From Rutpela maculata (taxonomy: Eukaryota > Arthropoda > Insecta > Coleoptera > Cerambycidae), in NCBI GenBank assembly GCA_936432065.2, contig OW386293.2, forward strand, positions 21,712,234-21,776,233: a DNA stretch of 64,000 nt, given 5' to 3'. Below, piece after piece: positions 33,310-45,567 of this stretch (positions are counted from its first letter, which is position 1; the number at the start of each line of letters is the position of its first letter). The position numbers and the translations under genes were made by a program. The notes beneath the pieces were generated by a model that made no database searches, was not told the origin of the DNA, and was given only the letters and a program-made list of their open reading frames with translations.

Positions 33310-33976
33310 TGTTTTTTTATTTTTACTTTATTTTGCACTGAGTCTTTTACCAACTAAGTTCGTACTATAAACTGCGAACAGTAGCCTATAGAATGTGTAA
33401 CAATTATATAAAAAGTTCAGTGAACAGGCGAAGAGTACGTTTTTAGCTTGTTTTATTTATATTACAAGAGTAGCTATTAACTTGTTCAATTATAAAATGC
33501 CAATTTTATACGGAATAACAATTAACAGTTTCAATATTTACAATACTAATCGGCAATTTAGTAAGCCGGAGGTGCATAGCTACTTTCGGAAATTCACATA
33601 TCATCACTTTTCTCTTTGTTAGTTCAAAATAGCAGGCCAAACGTTAAACAGCTCTTAATTAAAACTTGCAAATCAGCCTCCAGTTTGACCTAAACCCAAT
33701 TCAAAACTCAATAAAAACCGTTGGTTTTGTCTCTGGATATTTTTACGTTATCAGAAGAATTGAGTTTCGGTGGGACAGCGGCTTTAGTCGGATGGTTAAT
33801 CGTTATTTCCCCTTAGTCCAGTCTGTAAACGGTTTTCACGTAGGAATTCAAATACAGGGAATAGATTTGAATGAAACCTTTAGTATCATCTTTGTCTTTG
33901 CTTAAATAAAGAAAGTTAAAGTGTGCGTTTTTAATTTCTTAATTGTTTAAATATACTAATAAAAATCGATAAATAA
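33310..33976. other. Spacer without a recognised gene
   Basis: A 79-codon frame at 33666-33905 shows no known motif, and its codon pattern gives no support. No repeats were matched. Confidence 0.35.
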
Positions 33977-34218
33977 TCGTATGTAATATCACTAGTGCTT
34001 AAATTTTATCGAATTTGTTGTTGCCTGGTAATATAAAGTTGCCGGTATATTATCGTATGTAATATCACTAGTGCTTGAAATTTTATCGGTAAAATTTTTT
34101 CGAAAGCGTTGCTGCCTGGTAATATAAAGAGTGCAAATTGACAGTTTATTATCTGATTAAATCCCGACCGCTTTAGCGGGAGGGATTTAATCTTTGATAA
34201 TAAACTGTCAATTTGCAC
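33977..34218. repeat. 75-bp duplication and 88-nt hairpin at repeat-unit start
   Basis: ATCGTATGTAATATCACTAG and its following text to CTGGTAATATAAAG occur twice (33977 and 34052). The second is followed by a strong hairpin, 34131-34218. GTGCAAATTGACAGTTTATT pairs with its complement at the right, and an inner stem of ATTAAATCCC pairs with GGGATTTAAT around the CCGCTTTAGCGG loop. The minus frame at 34006-34218 is a shadow. Confidence 0.75.
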
Positions 34219-35397
34219 GAGTTATATTAACCTTATGGCAACTTAGCTTGAGAAAAAATGTATAGATAAAATTTAGAAGCACGAGTGGTATTTGTGGAGA
34301 ATATTTCACGAATAAATAATTCATTAAGTACATCTTCAATATTATGTTCAGTAATTAATTGCCTTCAGACGTTTCCTTGTTACTTTTTAGAGATTGCTCA
34401 CCTTTATGTTCAATTTCATCATTTACGTCACATAAAAATGCATTTCCAAAGCGACTCATCTAATAAAAAACAAAGTAGGTTTAAATTATGACAATCAAGA
34501 AAAACAATATACGTTAAACCATAGGTACTGTAACTTATAAGACTAGTCATCCCAACAAAGCACGCTTCGACCAATCACATTACGGGATAAACGACACAAA
34601 TTGCATATTACCAATCTATCGCTTTTACGTTCTAAGGCTGCCGACTCAGATGCCATCTAGTAACGCTAGCTTAACTTAACTGCTGGCCTAAACAGCGAAT
34701 TGAATTATTATACTAAAGTGTTTATTAATATATATTTATGTATTTAATCCTTGTTTCTAATTTGAGAAGTTTAATAGTTAAGTTAAGGTTTGCTTATTTA
34801 AGTAGAGAGACTTTAAGTACAACGAATTATAATATATATAGTGATACTGCAGAGTTTTGATTTTCCGAATAAATGTTAGCTGCTTTGTGATGATTGATGA
34901 ATTACTATACGTGAGCACCTACATTTGTGTATTTATCACGAAATAACTGATTTGTCTGCTTCGTGGATATTTATATTTAATTTTAGTTGTGAAAATTATT
35001 TTGTAATTACGTTGGGTATTAAGCCATTGAAAGCTGTGTATAACTTGTCCCCAACCTATATAAGTTCCACAGGGAATTGGCTTTTTAGGTTATTAATACA
35101 ATACTACAATGTACAATTTACGTTAACAATTAGTAATAAGTTAGAGAAGATATTTATAGATAATATTTAAAAGCACGATTTGTCCTATTTGCCGAAAACA
35201 TTTGACGACACAAAACGTCAAAAAATTTTCGCAATATTTGCCGCTGCAGCGACCTAAAAAATTAGAGCGATAAATTTTGCATGTTGGTACTCTCAAAAGC
35301 CGATTTAGCTTGAATTATCACTAATAATGACGTTTGATTGGTGCAATGTTGTGGAAAAACGGGCTCTCATTGGCTATAGCGTTAATGAGTGAAATAA
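34155..35397. repeat. 1.24-kb tandem repeat, copy 1
   Basis: Starts CTGATTAAATCCCGACCGCT and ends ...TTGGCTATAGCGTTAATGAG followed by TGAAATAAT. Copy 2 begins immediately at 35398 with the same words. Shared blocks include GCACGAGTGGTATTTG, CATTAAGTACATCTTCAATA, TTAATTGCCTTCAGAC and AATGACGTTTGATTGGTGCA. No coding capacity. Confidence 0.75.
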
Positions 35398-36195
35398 TCT
35401 GATTAAATCCCGAGTGCTTCAGCGGGAGGGATTTAATATTTTATAATTAACTGCCAATTTACACGAGTTATATTACCTTCTGGCAACTTAGCTTGACTAA
35501 AAATTTTGAGATGAAATTTAAAAGCACGAGTGGTATTTGGGAAGAATATTTCAGGAATAAATAATTCATTAAGTACATCTTCAATATTATGCTTTGTCAT
35601 TAATTGCCTTCAGACATTTTCTTGTCACTTTTTAGAGTTTACTCACCTTTATTTTCAATTTCATCATTAATTTGATGTAAGGAAGTATTTTCAAACCGAC
35701 TCATATTTTCAAAACAGCAAATTTGAAACAAACGCAGTAGAAACTACGCAGAATTCGCTATATTTTAAACATAATCTAGTGGTGGTTTCTATGGCAACTA
35801 GTAAATAAGACGAGTTGATTATATATAGACTGGCTTAACACCTCTCAGGAGTTTCTGAGCTGTAATATGACGAGGAACGCTATAGAGAGCACTACTTTAT
35901 TGCCGCTGTCCCGCCCATATATATATTATGCACTCATAGAAATTGAAATGGAGCGCCATCTAGCGCTAGTAGAGTTATATTCCAGACACAGACAGCATAA
36001 CAAATGTTCATTATATACTTACGTATTTAATCCTTATTTTTAACTTAAGAAGTGCTTTGTTAAGCAGATAGAACTTTAAATACAACAAATTATAATGTTT
36101 AGTGCACAGCTTTGATTCAACGAGTTACTTTTTGATAGATTGCCATATGTAAGTATATTTTTAATTTGTTTCCAGAGCGAATGTGTTTACTTGTA

Positions 36196-37398
36196 CAGGG
36201 TTATTCACTATATATTGACCCCCCTTTATTTCTGTTATTATTGAAAATAGAAAAAAAGTTTCGTATAAAAGTTGTAGGATCTTACCTATATTTTAACGAA
36301 ACGTAATAAAAAAACAATATCATGTATAGGTCACGTGATATGAAATAAATATATGTTTTTTTAAATAGAACGCCCTATAATATTATTGCATTTTCGAGAA
36401 TCCCTTTTCCTACTGATTTCAAATATTGTATAGGTTGTATTGTATAGGTCTGTCTTAGATACTTTTTGACATATTTGACATTCAAAATTCAAAAATACTG
36501 CTTTATTGACAGATGATTGAGACATGCGTGTCAAAAGTGAAAGAAAAATAACAAGGTAGGCCACGAAAATAATTATTTTATTGTTTATTCAATTTTGACA
36601 TTTCAAACCGTCATTATTAACATTTATTTAATCAAAATGGGTTATAGTAAGGCTGAAAAGGTCGAAATATTTTCTCTTTATGTGAAAAATAATAGAAATA
36701 AGTGTGCCGCAAGAGAATACTTTTTATTTTACTATTGAATAAACAACTATTTAGGGTTGTTGCTATGGAGTTGCTATGGAATGACGGTTTGAAATGTCAA
36801 AATTGAATAAACAATGTCAAAATTGAATACACAATAATATTCGTGGCCTACCTTGTTATTTTTGTTTCACTTGGGTTTTGACAGGCATGGCTCAATCTTC
36901 TTGCAATAAAGCAGTAAATAGTTGTTTATTCACTAGTAAAATAAAAAGTTTTCTCTTCTTGCGGCACACTTATTTTTATTATTTTTCATATAAAGGGAAA
37001 ATATTTCGACCTTTTCAGCCTCACTGTCAAAATTGAATAAACAATAAAATAATTATTTTCGTGGCCTACCGTGTTATTTTTCTTTTATTTGTGTTTTTAC
37101 ACGCATGTCTCAATCATCTGTCAATAAAGCAGTTTATTTAAATTTTGAATGTCAAATATGTCAAAAAGTATTTAAGATAGACCATTTGAAATCAGGAGAA
37201 AAAGGGCTTCTCGAAAATGCAATAATATATTTTAAAAAAACATATATTTATTTCGTATCACCTATACATGATATTGTTTTTTTATCACGTTTCGTTAAAA
37301 TATTGGTAAGATCCTACAACTTCTATACGAAACTTTTTTTCCTATTTTCAATAATAACAGAAATAAAGTGGGGGGTCAATATATAGTAAATAACCCTG
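36196..37398. mobile_element. Foldback mariner derivative with mirrored transposase starts
   Basis: TA-flanked (36194-36195, 37399-37400). Ends CAGGGTTATTCACTATATAT and complement; the arms are about 600 bp each and meet near 36800. On the plus strand at 36637 the frame starts MGYSKAEKVEIFSLYVKNNR with NKCAARE, the N-terminus of a mariner-type transposase (first helix of the HTH). The same segment is present inverted at about 36935-37030 on the minus strand. Neither is followed by the rest of the gene. So the element kept the end and the first 30 codons twice, in mirror image, and lost everything else. It would need a transposase from elsewhere. Confidence 0.75.
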
Positions 37399-37974
37399 TA
37401 CCTTTGTAATAATTGATTTGCTACCTCGTAGGTATTTCTATTTAATTTTAGGTGCTGCCAGTGATAATTATTCTGTAACTAATTGTTACCTGATTGAAAA
37501 GTAGGGAAATTGAAATAGTTACAGATAGGCAAGGGTTATAGCCTATATATTTCAGACAGGCTTCGCTTTGGAACTGAGAGTTGTTTACTATATATGTGGT
37601 GTGTTTATGTTTATATTTACTACTACATAACATAATACAATATTGCAATTTACAAGGTACGTTAACAATAAGCAATAAGCTAGAGAAAAATGTATAGATA
37701 AAATTTAAAAGCAAGAGTGAACCTATTTGCGGAAAACATTTTACGAAACAAAACATGACATATATGTCAAAAAATTACCGCAATATTTGTCGCCGCGGCG
37801 ACACAAAAAATTAAAACGAAAATTTTTTGATAGTTCTAACAACCAATTAAATTTCGTTGTTTCTTGTCATGTGACACAAATCACCCAAGCATTTTAACAT
37901 TACACTGATAACACCATCCAAGGAAATTTTCAATCACTATGACAATAAAATATTTCAAAAAATTTTCTGACCGA

Positions 37975-38116
37975 ATATCCCTCTGACATTGACAAATGCC
38001 TCATAATTTTATGACAATCTCAAGCACGTTGCTTGCTCGGCGTTGGGCTATTACCAAGAAACGTGCTTTCGATTGTCATAAAATTATCTCGTACATTATC
38101 AATGTCCTAGGGATAT
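37975..38116. mobile_element. Short MITE, ATATCCCT ends
   Basis: 142 bp with inverted ends ATATCCCTCTGACATTGACA and the complement of ATATCCCTAGGACATTGAT. An inner pair CATAATTTTATGACAATC matches GATTGTCATAAAATTAT, and AGCACGTT pairs with AACGTGCT in the centre. It is present only in copy 2 of the surrounding repeat, which supports it as an insertion. Confidence 0.65.
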
Positions 38117-38290
38117 TATAGCTGATAATTTTTGCTTGTTGGTACTGTCAAAAACTAATATAGGTTGGATTATCACTAATAATGACATTTGATTGGTGCA
38201 ATGTTTTGAAAAACGGACTTTCATTGGCTATCGCGTTAATGAGTGAAATAATTATTAACATTAACATTTAGACATAAAAATGCTTACATA

Positions 38291-39203
38291 CAGTGTGACC
38301 CGCTTAAGATCGCAACTCCCCTGTATACCCATTAATTGATGCTTGATTAACTTCAAATTTTGGTGGTAAGAAAAGATCGATAAGGTGATTCTTTGAACTT
38401 GGTAATATGTGATATATGTCAGTAGCGTGCGATTTTAAGGGGGTTTCAAAAGCCGATTTTTCAAGAAAAGTATTAGGGATTTTTTTTAGAAAAAAAATAC
38501 TAAGGTATTCTTAATCAGCACCTTTAGAAACCCCTTTGTACAAGATTGCATCGTAGTGGGTACAAAGGTGTTTGAGATAGTGGCTGTCAAAAATACAATT
38601 TTTTTTAACCAAAACTAATTTTTATTTGTAAAACGGATTCCTAAATCAAAAAAATCTATTCTTCATTTTTTGTTTAGAATAATGCATTGTACTAGACTGA
38701 ATTGATTTTATAACAAAATAAGAAAAAAAAAGGGTATACAGGAGTGTTGTGATCTTAAGTGGGTCACACTGTATACTTTTTTTTTCTTATTTTGTTATAA
38801 AATCAATTCAGTCTAGTACAATGCATTATTCTGAACAAAAAATGAAGAATAGATTTTTTTGATTTGGGAATCCGTTTTACAAATAAAAATTAGTTTTTGT
38901 TGAAGAAATTGTATTTTTGACAGCCACTATCTCAAACATCTTTGTACCCACTACGATGCAATCTTGTACAAAGGGGTTTCCAAAGGTGCTGATTAGTATT
39001 TTTTCTCTAAAGAATTCCCTAATACTTTTTTGAAAAATCGGCTTTTGAAACCCCCTTAAAATCGCACGCTACTGACATATATCACATATTACCAAGTTCA
39101 AAGAATCACTTTATCCATTTTTTCTTACCACCAAACTTTGAAATAAATCAAGCATCAATTAACGGGTATACAGGGGTGTTGCGATCTTAAGTGGGTCACA
39201 CTG
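38291..39203. mobile_element. Foldback element with three copies of one TIR
   Basis: TA-flanked (38289-38290, 39204-39205). The end CAGTGTGACCCGCTTAAGAT occurs at 38291, in complement at the right end, and again in complement in the middle (ending 38771, followed by TA). Thus 38291-38771 is a complete 481-bp TIR unit, and 38774-39203 is an inverted copy of most of it. No coding region. Confidence 0.8.
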
Positions 39204-39274
39204 TATGTTTTTAATGTATATTTAATTATTTTTTGTTTAAAAGGTCAGACCTTTCATTATCTTTAAAAAAAAAC

Positions 39275-39535
39275 GCTGCCTAAGGAATCACTACTTCCAC
39301 ATCCAGATTTCCGGTAGGGTGATAATAGGGTTGGTTAATACCAAAAAAAATTTAGAGCCATGGTTCTTGCACACACATTAAATCACGATTGTATTTTCTA
39401 CCTTAATATTGAGGTAGAGGTAGAAACTGGGATCAGAGGGCAAACAAAAAATTGCGACCTTGGCTTCTCGGACATACAATGAGTTCTAATTTTAAGGACT
39501 CTTACTTGCTTGTTTTACCTATTTAAACTAACTAT
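39275..39535 (+). pseudogene. 5'-truncated copy of the 29112 non-LTR element
   Basis: Begins CGCTGCCTAAGGAATCACTA then CTTCCACATCCAGATTT, the last codons of ORF2 (LPKESLLPHPDF in the 29112 copy). It then follows the same 3' UTR words (GGTTCTTGCACACAC, CTTGGCTTCTC, GGACTCTTACTTGCTTG) as 30190-30400. Only the terminal 260 bp are kept, as expected for 5' truncation during reverse transcription. Confidence 0.7.
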
Positions 39536-39591
39536 TCAATTTTTTTTTTAAAATCAATTTGTTTTTTTTTTAATATACTACATTACCTTTA

Positions 39592-39805
39592 AGGCCCAGT
39601 TACACGGCGCGTGATCAGGCGAGCCTGGCTCGGCGAGTCACGAAACACGCGCCGTGTGACATATTCAACTTGGCATGGCTTGCGACTCGGGAGACGTTGC
39701 TCGCGTCGGCTCGCGTCTTCCATCTAGTTGTCGGTAACTGCGTGGTTTGCACAACCACGCACCAGGTTCGTGGATCGGCGAACCACACGCCGTGTAACTG
39801 CGCCT
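39592..39805. mobile_element. PIF/Harbinger-type MITE
   Basis: 214 bp flanked by TTA on both sides (39589-39591, 39806-39808). Ends AGGCCCAGTTACACGGCGCG and the complement of AGGCGCAGTTACACGGCGTG. A 3-bp TTA/TWA target duplication is the mark of PIF/Harbinger. GC-rich inside with further short palindromes; no coding capacity, and the overlapping opposite frames are shadows. Confidence 0.7.
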
Positions 39806-39879
39806 TTATGTTCAAATCATTTCAATTTTTTATCACGGTTATAACAAAAAGCTTAGTTTGAAAAATGCCTTTTTAAACA

Positions 39880-41400
39880 AATTTTCTAAAAATGATAGAC
39901 GTCCGACGGACGTACAATTTTTGTCCATGGACGTTAGTATATTAAATGGACATAAAACGGACGTCCGGCGGACATCGCGTGCTATCAGGGATACTTACCC
40001 TTCATAATTCTACGGTTTGAACTTGCCGCAAAGTTATTCATGCCTGAAATACCAGGTTTTTGAATTGCATTAAAGTTGTGAATTTTATATGGTCAACATT
40101 GGGAACTAGATGGTGACATTTTTTCATTGTGAATTTAACAGGTGATCCGTCATTAACACTAATGAGTGTTACTTACCAAGTTCCATGACTTTAGACAGAT
40201 ACTGAAGGTTCCCAAAACCCCGCGACAACTACCGAAGCTACTTGAACGTGATTCTTTTGAAGTCACATTTCTGTGACATGAATTAATCACTGCTACCATA
40301 GTTTACCACTTTCCTTCAAGTCCTAGAAATTCGAAGATCATACCACTGGCAACTAAGACGTCCCCATGGATAGAAAAAGCTACGTAGAAGTCACATTATA
40401 AAGTAATCACCAGTGGTAACATCGAGGCAGCGACTATAGATTTGCCAAATGAAGTTATTTAACCACAGGTGGCTGTTGTATAAAAGTGTTACCCCAATGA
40501 TTTAAAGAAAATTTCATTTTTATAGTAATAGTTTACTATTAGTAGATACGAGAAAGCTTTGTCTTCCAACCTCTAGCCTGGTGAGATTTGTGTAAGAGCT
40601 TGATTACGCCCCTCTCTGAGACTGCACTAAATATTCATGTAATTAAAGAATAAATTTATGTTTATCTCATTGTTCTTAAGTAGTGTAACGAAGTAAAAAT
40701 GGTCGGCTGCGTGATATCTTAGTGGATGGCGCGGGCCCACCGAAAAGGGCTAAGGGCTACTTTTTACCCATCCACTTGAAGAATGAAATTTACTTCAAAA
40801 TTAACTATTTAACTTATTTTTCTCATTGGTCGTCTAGGTTATAACTTGGTGTTTTTTTCTGGACGACCGAATTTATCGGAGAAAGTGAGATCCTACATCA
40901 CTCATTCATCAATGCATTATTTAAAATATACAGCTCATTCAATATGAATGTGAACGAGTATTATGTTTAAAAGTCTTTGTTTTTATACCAATTTTTATTT
41001 AATTAAAAATATGTTGAAAGTGTGAATTAATTAATATATTTATTAGGGAAGTAAGTGGTTTACAAAATGAAGGTTAACATATAAGTTGGTTTCTAATTTT
41101 TACTGAATCATACTTCGTTCATTCAAAATATTAAGTATTCGAAAAAAATATGTAGCTAATGGTTAGCAAGGTATAAGAAAGAAATTGAACCGGAACACCA
41201 TTTTTTCAAGATAGCTTGAGCGCAAGAAATAGAGTCATGTTCAATAAACGCCTTTGCCAAGATTCAAAATTGTCATTAGTTATTTTCCGTCAAACGTTGA
41301 AATTTGTTCCTCTAATTATGTCACCAACTGGGTGATAAGGCTACGATACTACCCAAAAAAAAGTGGAAGGTTGGCTATTGTGATACCGATCCTGAATTTT
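39880..41400. other. Spacer without a recognised gene
   Basis: A palindrome-like stretch GACGTCCGACGGACGTAC lies at 39899. No frame over 60 codons has recognisable similarity. Two phrases around 40690-40800 are GC-rich but unplaced. Confidence 0.4.
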
Positions 41401-41479
41401 GATTTCCTTACTAAAAATACTACTTATTGAAAAGTTATACCAAAAATTATAAATACATATTTGAGGAAATAGGCCTTCA

Positions 41480-41950
41480 TTCTAGCTCAGCAATTTGGAT
41501 TCAGTACCGGATAAAGTACCAGTTTTTCACTGTGCAAAGAAGATGCACAGGACATTCTCTTTCACATCAGACGATGCACCGGAAGACAAGCATTTTACTG
41601 CATGCAGACGAAGAAACGATCTACGAAGAGAACTTTTATGTTCAGCCTGCGATGCAATAAATACGATATTACCTGACGAAACTGAAAAATAACTTTTAAG
41701 AAAATTCACTAACATGCGATGATTACAGAACTAAAGTAAATGACAAAGACATAACTAAAATTTGGAGGTCTCTGTCGACAAGAGGCTCCGTTTTGGTTCA
41801 CACATAACGGCGGCAATAAACAAAGCCTATGTGGCCCTAAAAAAATTGTACCGTTTGGTTAATATGTGGATTAAGTTAACCTCTGACAGTAAATTAGCAT
41901 TATATCAAGCAATTTTTAGGAATACTCTAACTTATCCATTTAACATCTAG
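41480..41950 (+). pseudogene. Non-LTR ORF2 thumb-region fragment
   Basis: The frame from 41758 reads LEVSVDKRLRFGSHITAAIN, KAYVALKKLYRLVN, then SDSKLALYQAIFRNTLTYP. It matches the post-RT thumb region of Jockey-type elements, where YLGVxLDxxLxF..HI is followed by LYxxxIRPxLTY. Upstream frames (41495-41692) are cysteine-containing and may be a decayed part of the same or another element, but I cannot identify them. It is not close to the copy at 29402-29668. Confidence 0.55.
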
Positions 41951-42956
41951 AGATAATAATAAATGTCTTTATTATTTTCGTAAGGGAATATACAATAATT
42001 ACATATACTTTTGTTTCGTTTGAATTACAAAAGTAAACGGAGAAAAGCGCACCATTTAAGTTCTTAAACTCTCATATTTGAGCAACAAAAAAGGTTTCAT
42101 TCAAACCTATTCACTATATTTGGATTTCTATGTGAACTCCCTTTTTGAGCGTTTGCAGACTGGACTAGCTGTAGCTAGCAGCATCGAAACCGAGTCGCCT
42201 CTCGACTGCGATCACGGTTACCGGGTAACAAAAAGTCCGTTAAAAGTCGAAGTTGTCATTAGTGGCCCTCAGTGCGTTATCTAACTTTATAGATTTACTT
42301 TACATGTGGTACTAGCGTCTACTTGTCGCGTCATCGGTTTATACTGATTTTCCAGGTGGCCTATAATTATGTTTTGGCGTCAAAAATTTTATTATAGTAA
42401 TTTGTTTTGTATGCCAAATACAGACAATGTTCCAATTAATTATGGTCGCACAACCGCGGCTTATAAAATATTTTAGTTTATTCGAAGATTGCCATACAAG
42501 CATACATTTATTGCGAAAGCTTTACATGATTTAGAAGATTTTTTTGGGGTTTTAGCCACTTCGGCTTACTTAAAATACTTTTTTGTTTACTGTGATGATT
42601 GAAAATATATTAGAAATCCATCAGCCTCAATCATTTTACTTTTTAGTATTCGTGCTATAAAACAATTTCTAAACGGATTCGAACAGACTCTAGTAGACGC
42701 GAAAATCTCCCTTTCCTTCAGCCCACAGAATTTGTAAATCACTTAACTCGAGTCATCAGGGGTCCTATTCTTCAGCATAGGAGAAGTGAATCGGGGTATT
42801 TTTTCTTTTTTTATTTCATTAGGTTTCCTATTTCTTTCTCTTTCCTTTCTCACGAAATGATCATTCTCTCGACTGGAGAATAGGGGTCCTGGTCCTTTTG
42901 AAAACTAAAATACAATGCAATTATTCACGTTAGTAAGAAAATGTCGGGGGTTATAG
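41951..42956. other. Spacer without a recognised gene
   Basis: Nothing recognisable. A 68-codon frame at 42078-42284 lacks any motif. GTCCTATTCTTCAGCATAGG and AGAATAGGGGTCC around 42770-42890 form a loose inverted pair. Confidence 0.35.
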
Positions 42957-42958
42957 TA

Positions 42959-44763
42959 CAGTAACTAGAGGTTTTAACTTCGGAATAATGTCATATTGAA
43001 CGGATTTCGTTCATTTTTGGCAGTATAATAGTAAATGCTTCACAGAAAAGTTTCTATATTGTGCGGGGGCTTGCTAATTTATAGGGGGTGGATGCCGCCC
43101 CCTCTCAGGGGGTGGCACTTAAAAATTATATATATTTATTGGAGCTGAAGTAGAATCAAATTTCAAATAAATTGATAGTTTTTAAGTTATAACGAGTTCA
43201 AAATTGCGATTTTAGCTAAAAAAAAAAGGTATTTCCAAACGGCTTTCGTCAAGTATCTCGAAAAGTATTATTTTATCGAAAAAATGTTACAGACCAATTA
43301 CAGAAAGTACAAACTGTGAATTAATTATATTTTTTGTTTATTGATGTGGGATTAACAATTTCCGAGATATTTAAGTTTATATTTGGTATCCAAGTGTTTC
43401 GAAACTACCTTTAAAGTGTAAAATGCATTTTTTTCTAAAGCAAGTGCTTTAAATGAACAAAAAATTTGAGCATCTAGGTAATGCTACATCTTAACGAAAA
43501 ACTGTATTTGAGATAATTTTTTTAAATTACTGGCTAATTAGAGTAACAAAATGGCGACCTTTTTATATAAAAAAAATATAAATACGCACATTTTTCCGTC
43601 ATAACTTCTTTATTTCTTATGCTACAGGAACGAGTAAAAAATAATTTGAAAGCACAATTAATTGTCTTTAATTTCATCTCTTAGCATGTGTGACGTAGGT
43701 GTCACAATTTCTGAGATATTTAACATTTAAACTGCATTCTTCGTCTTATAAACGTTCGGCCGCCATTTGTAAACTTTCATATCTCCGAAACTATTAAATC
43801 TATGTAAATAAATAAACAAGCGAAATTCGTTATCAGGTTATGAACTTTATTTTTGGTCTCTACCTATTTTTCAATAAAACTAAAATATTTACTGAGATAT
43901 TTGGAAAAGGAAAAGAAAATTACATTTTTATCGAAAATACTTTTATAGTTTAAACTGTATTTTTTTCTAAAACAAGTGCTGTATACAAACCAAAAAATTT
44001 GAGCATCTACGCCATGCTATATAATAATAAGAAACAGTATTTGAAATTTCTTTTTTTTTTTAATTATTGGCCAATTACAGTAACAAAATGGCGACGTTGT
44101 TATTAAAAAAATGTGTAGACGCACATTGCTTCGGTCATAACTTCTTTGTTTTTTATGCTACCGAAACAAATAAAAAAATAGTTGAAAGCTTAACAAAGAA
44201 CCTATTATTCTACCTATTAGCATCCTTGACTTAAGTGTCACAGTTTCTGAGATATTTAACTCTCACTCTAAATAATTATCTTATGAACACTTTGATGCCA
44301 AATGTAAACTTAAATATCTCCGAAATGATTAATCCTACATCAATGAACAAAAAATATAATTAATTCCCAGTTTGTACTTTCTGTAATTGGTCTGTAACAT
44401 TTTTTCGAGAAAGTAATACTTTTCGAGATACTTGATGAAAGCCGTTTGGAAATACTTTTTTTATTAAGCTAAAATCGCAATTTTGAAGTCGTTATAACTT
44501 AAAAACCATCAATTTATGTAAAAAATTGCATAGAACCTTTTCTTCTTAAAATTTTATTCTACTTTAACTGCAATAAATATATATAATTTTTAAGTGCCAC
44601 CCCCTGAGAGGGGGTGGCATCCACCCCCTATAAATTAGCAAGACCCCGCACAATATAAAAACTTTTCTGTGAAGCATTTACTATTATGTTGCCAAAAATG
44701 AACGAAATCCGTTCAATATGACATTATTCCGAAGTTTTGCATATTTTTTACCTCTAGGTACTG
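42959..44763. mobile_element. 1.8-kb foldback element
   Basis: TA-flanked (42957-42958, 44764-44765). Ends CAGTAACTAGAGG and the complement of CAGTACCTAGAGG. The arms run at least 350 bp (42959-43310 and 44400-44763), including a hairpin-prone CCCCCTCTCAGGGGGTGG block near 43100 and its mirror near 44610. The centre has a direct duplication: 43440-43760 is repeated at about 43985-44290 (GAGCATCTAGGTAATGCTA, AACAAAATGGCGAC, GTCATAACTTCTT). No coding region. Confidence 0.75.
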
Positions 44764-44954
44764 TAGTATTAGGTTAGGTTAATATGTGAGTGGGCTAGTA
44801 ACAGTGTGGCCATTTTTCTCCACTCTGATGGCAAATTGCTCAAAATCCGACAGATAAAAATGTCTACCACTACAGTACAGTACTGTACACTCCAAAACAA
44901 ATATTTTGCGCCAAGTTTCGTCTGCCAGCGTAATTGGAGTATGTGAAGTATATA

Positions 44955-45317
44955 TGTTAGATCACTGTTTGCGTGATTGACTTTTTAAAAACTTTTTATT
45001 TAGTTACATGAGGAATCAACGTTGATTCCTGAATAAAAGATACAATTTATGTATGATACATTTAATATGAAGTGAGTATGATAACTGCCGGTACAAATGC
45101 TCGTTAGTCTTATTTATAAGTTTTCAAATGGTGTGTCAGCCAAAGTTGAACAAAGGAAATGCAAGCTAGCTAATCAGCATAATATTGTGAGAAGTTAAAA
45201 TGAAACTTAATATCTAGATAAGCAATTCAAAGGAAGCTGTTATCTAATACTGTAATATGATGCTATCTGTAATGTCGCTTTATATCTTGATGATATAGCG
45301 TATAATTTTATATAACA
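44955..45317 (-). repeat. 3' LTR of the errantivirus
   Basis: Minus-strand LTR beginning TGTTATATAA at 45317. On the plus strand it reads TGTTAGATCAC...TATATAACA. No difference from the other LTR seen by eye. Confidence 0.92.
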
Positions 45318-45329
45318 ACTTCCCCCTTA
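45318..45329 (-). other. Polypurine tract of the errantivirus
   Basis: The complement reads TAAGGGGGAAGT next to the TGTTATATAA start of the 3' LTR. Confidence 0.8.
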
Positions 45330-45567
45330 ATAAAAAAGTTGATGTTATGCAGCAACTTTTGAAAATTGTTAGAAACGTTAAATGAATATAATGCAAAATA
45401 AATTGAAACAATGTTGAATGAATACAAAGCAAAATAATAAAATACATAAAAGTTAAAATTGGTAGATGATAATAATAATAAGCGAGTAGTAGATTACATA
45501 AATGTAATAAGAATAAAATACAATGGTCTAAATTAATAGACAAGGGTAAAACTCCACATATGAAAGT

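Larger units (their letters stand above)
35398..38262. repeat. 1.24-kb tandem repeat, copy 2, interrupted
   Basis: Continues as in copy 1 to 36195, is broken by a foldback element (36196-37398) flanked by TA, resumes at 37399, and ends near 38262 with TTGGCTATCGCGTTAATGAG. It also has an extra segment at about 37860-38130 absent from copy 1, which contains a 142-bp MITE (37975-38116). Order of events: duplication, then both insertions. Confidence 0.7.

Noticed and set aside
39615..39861. Opposed open frames on both strands
   Set aside because: The region is a GC-rich, TTA-flanked MITE; frames in palindromic GC-rich DNA stay open by composition.
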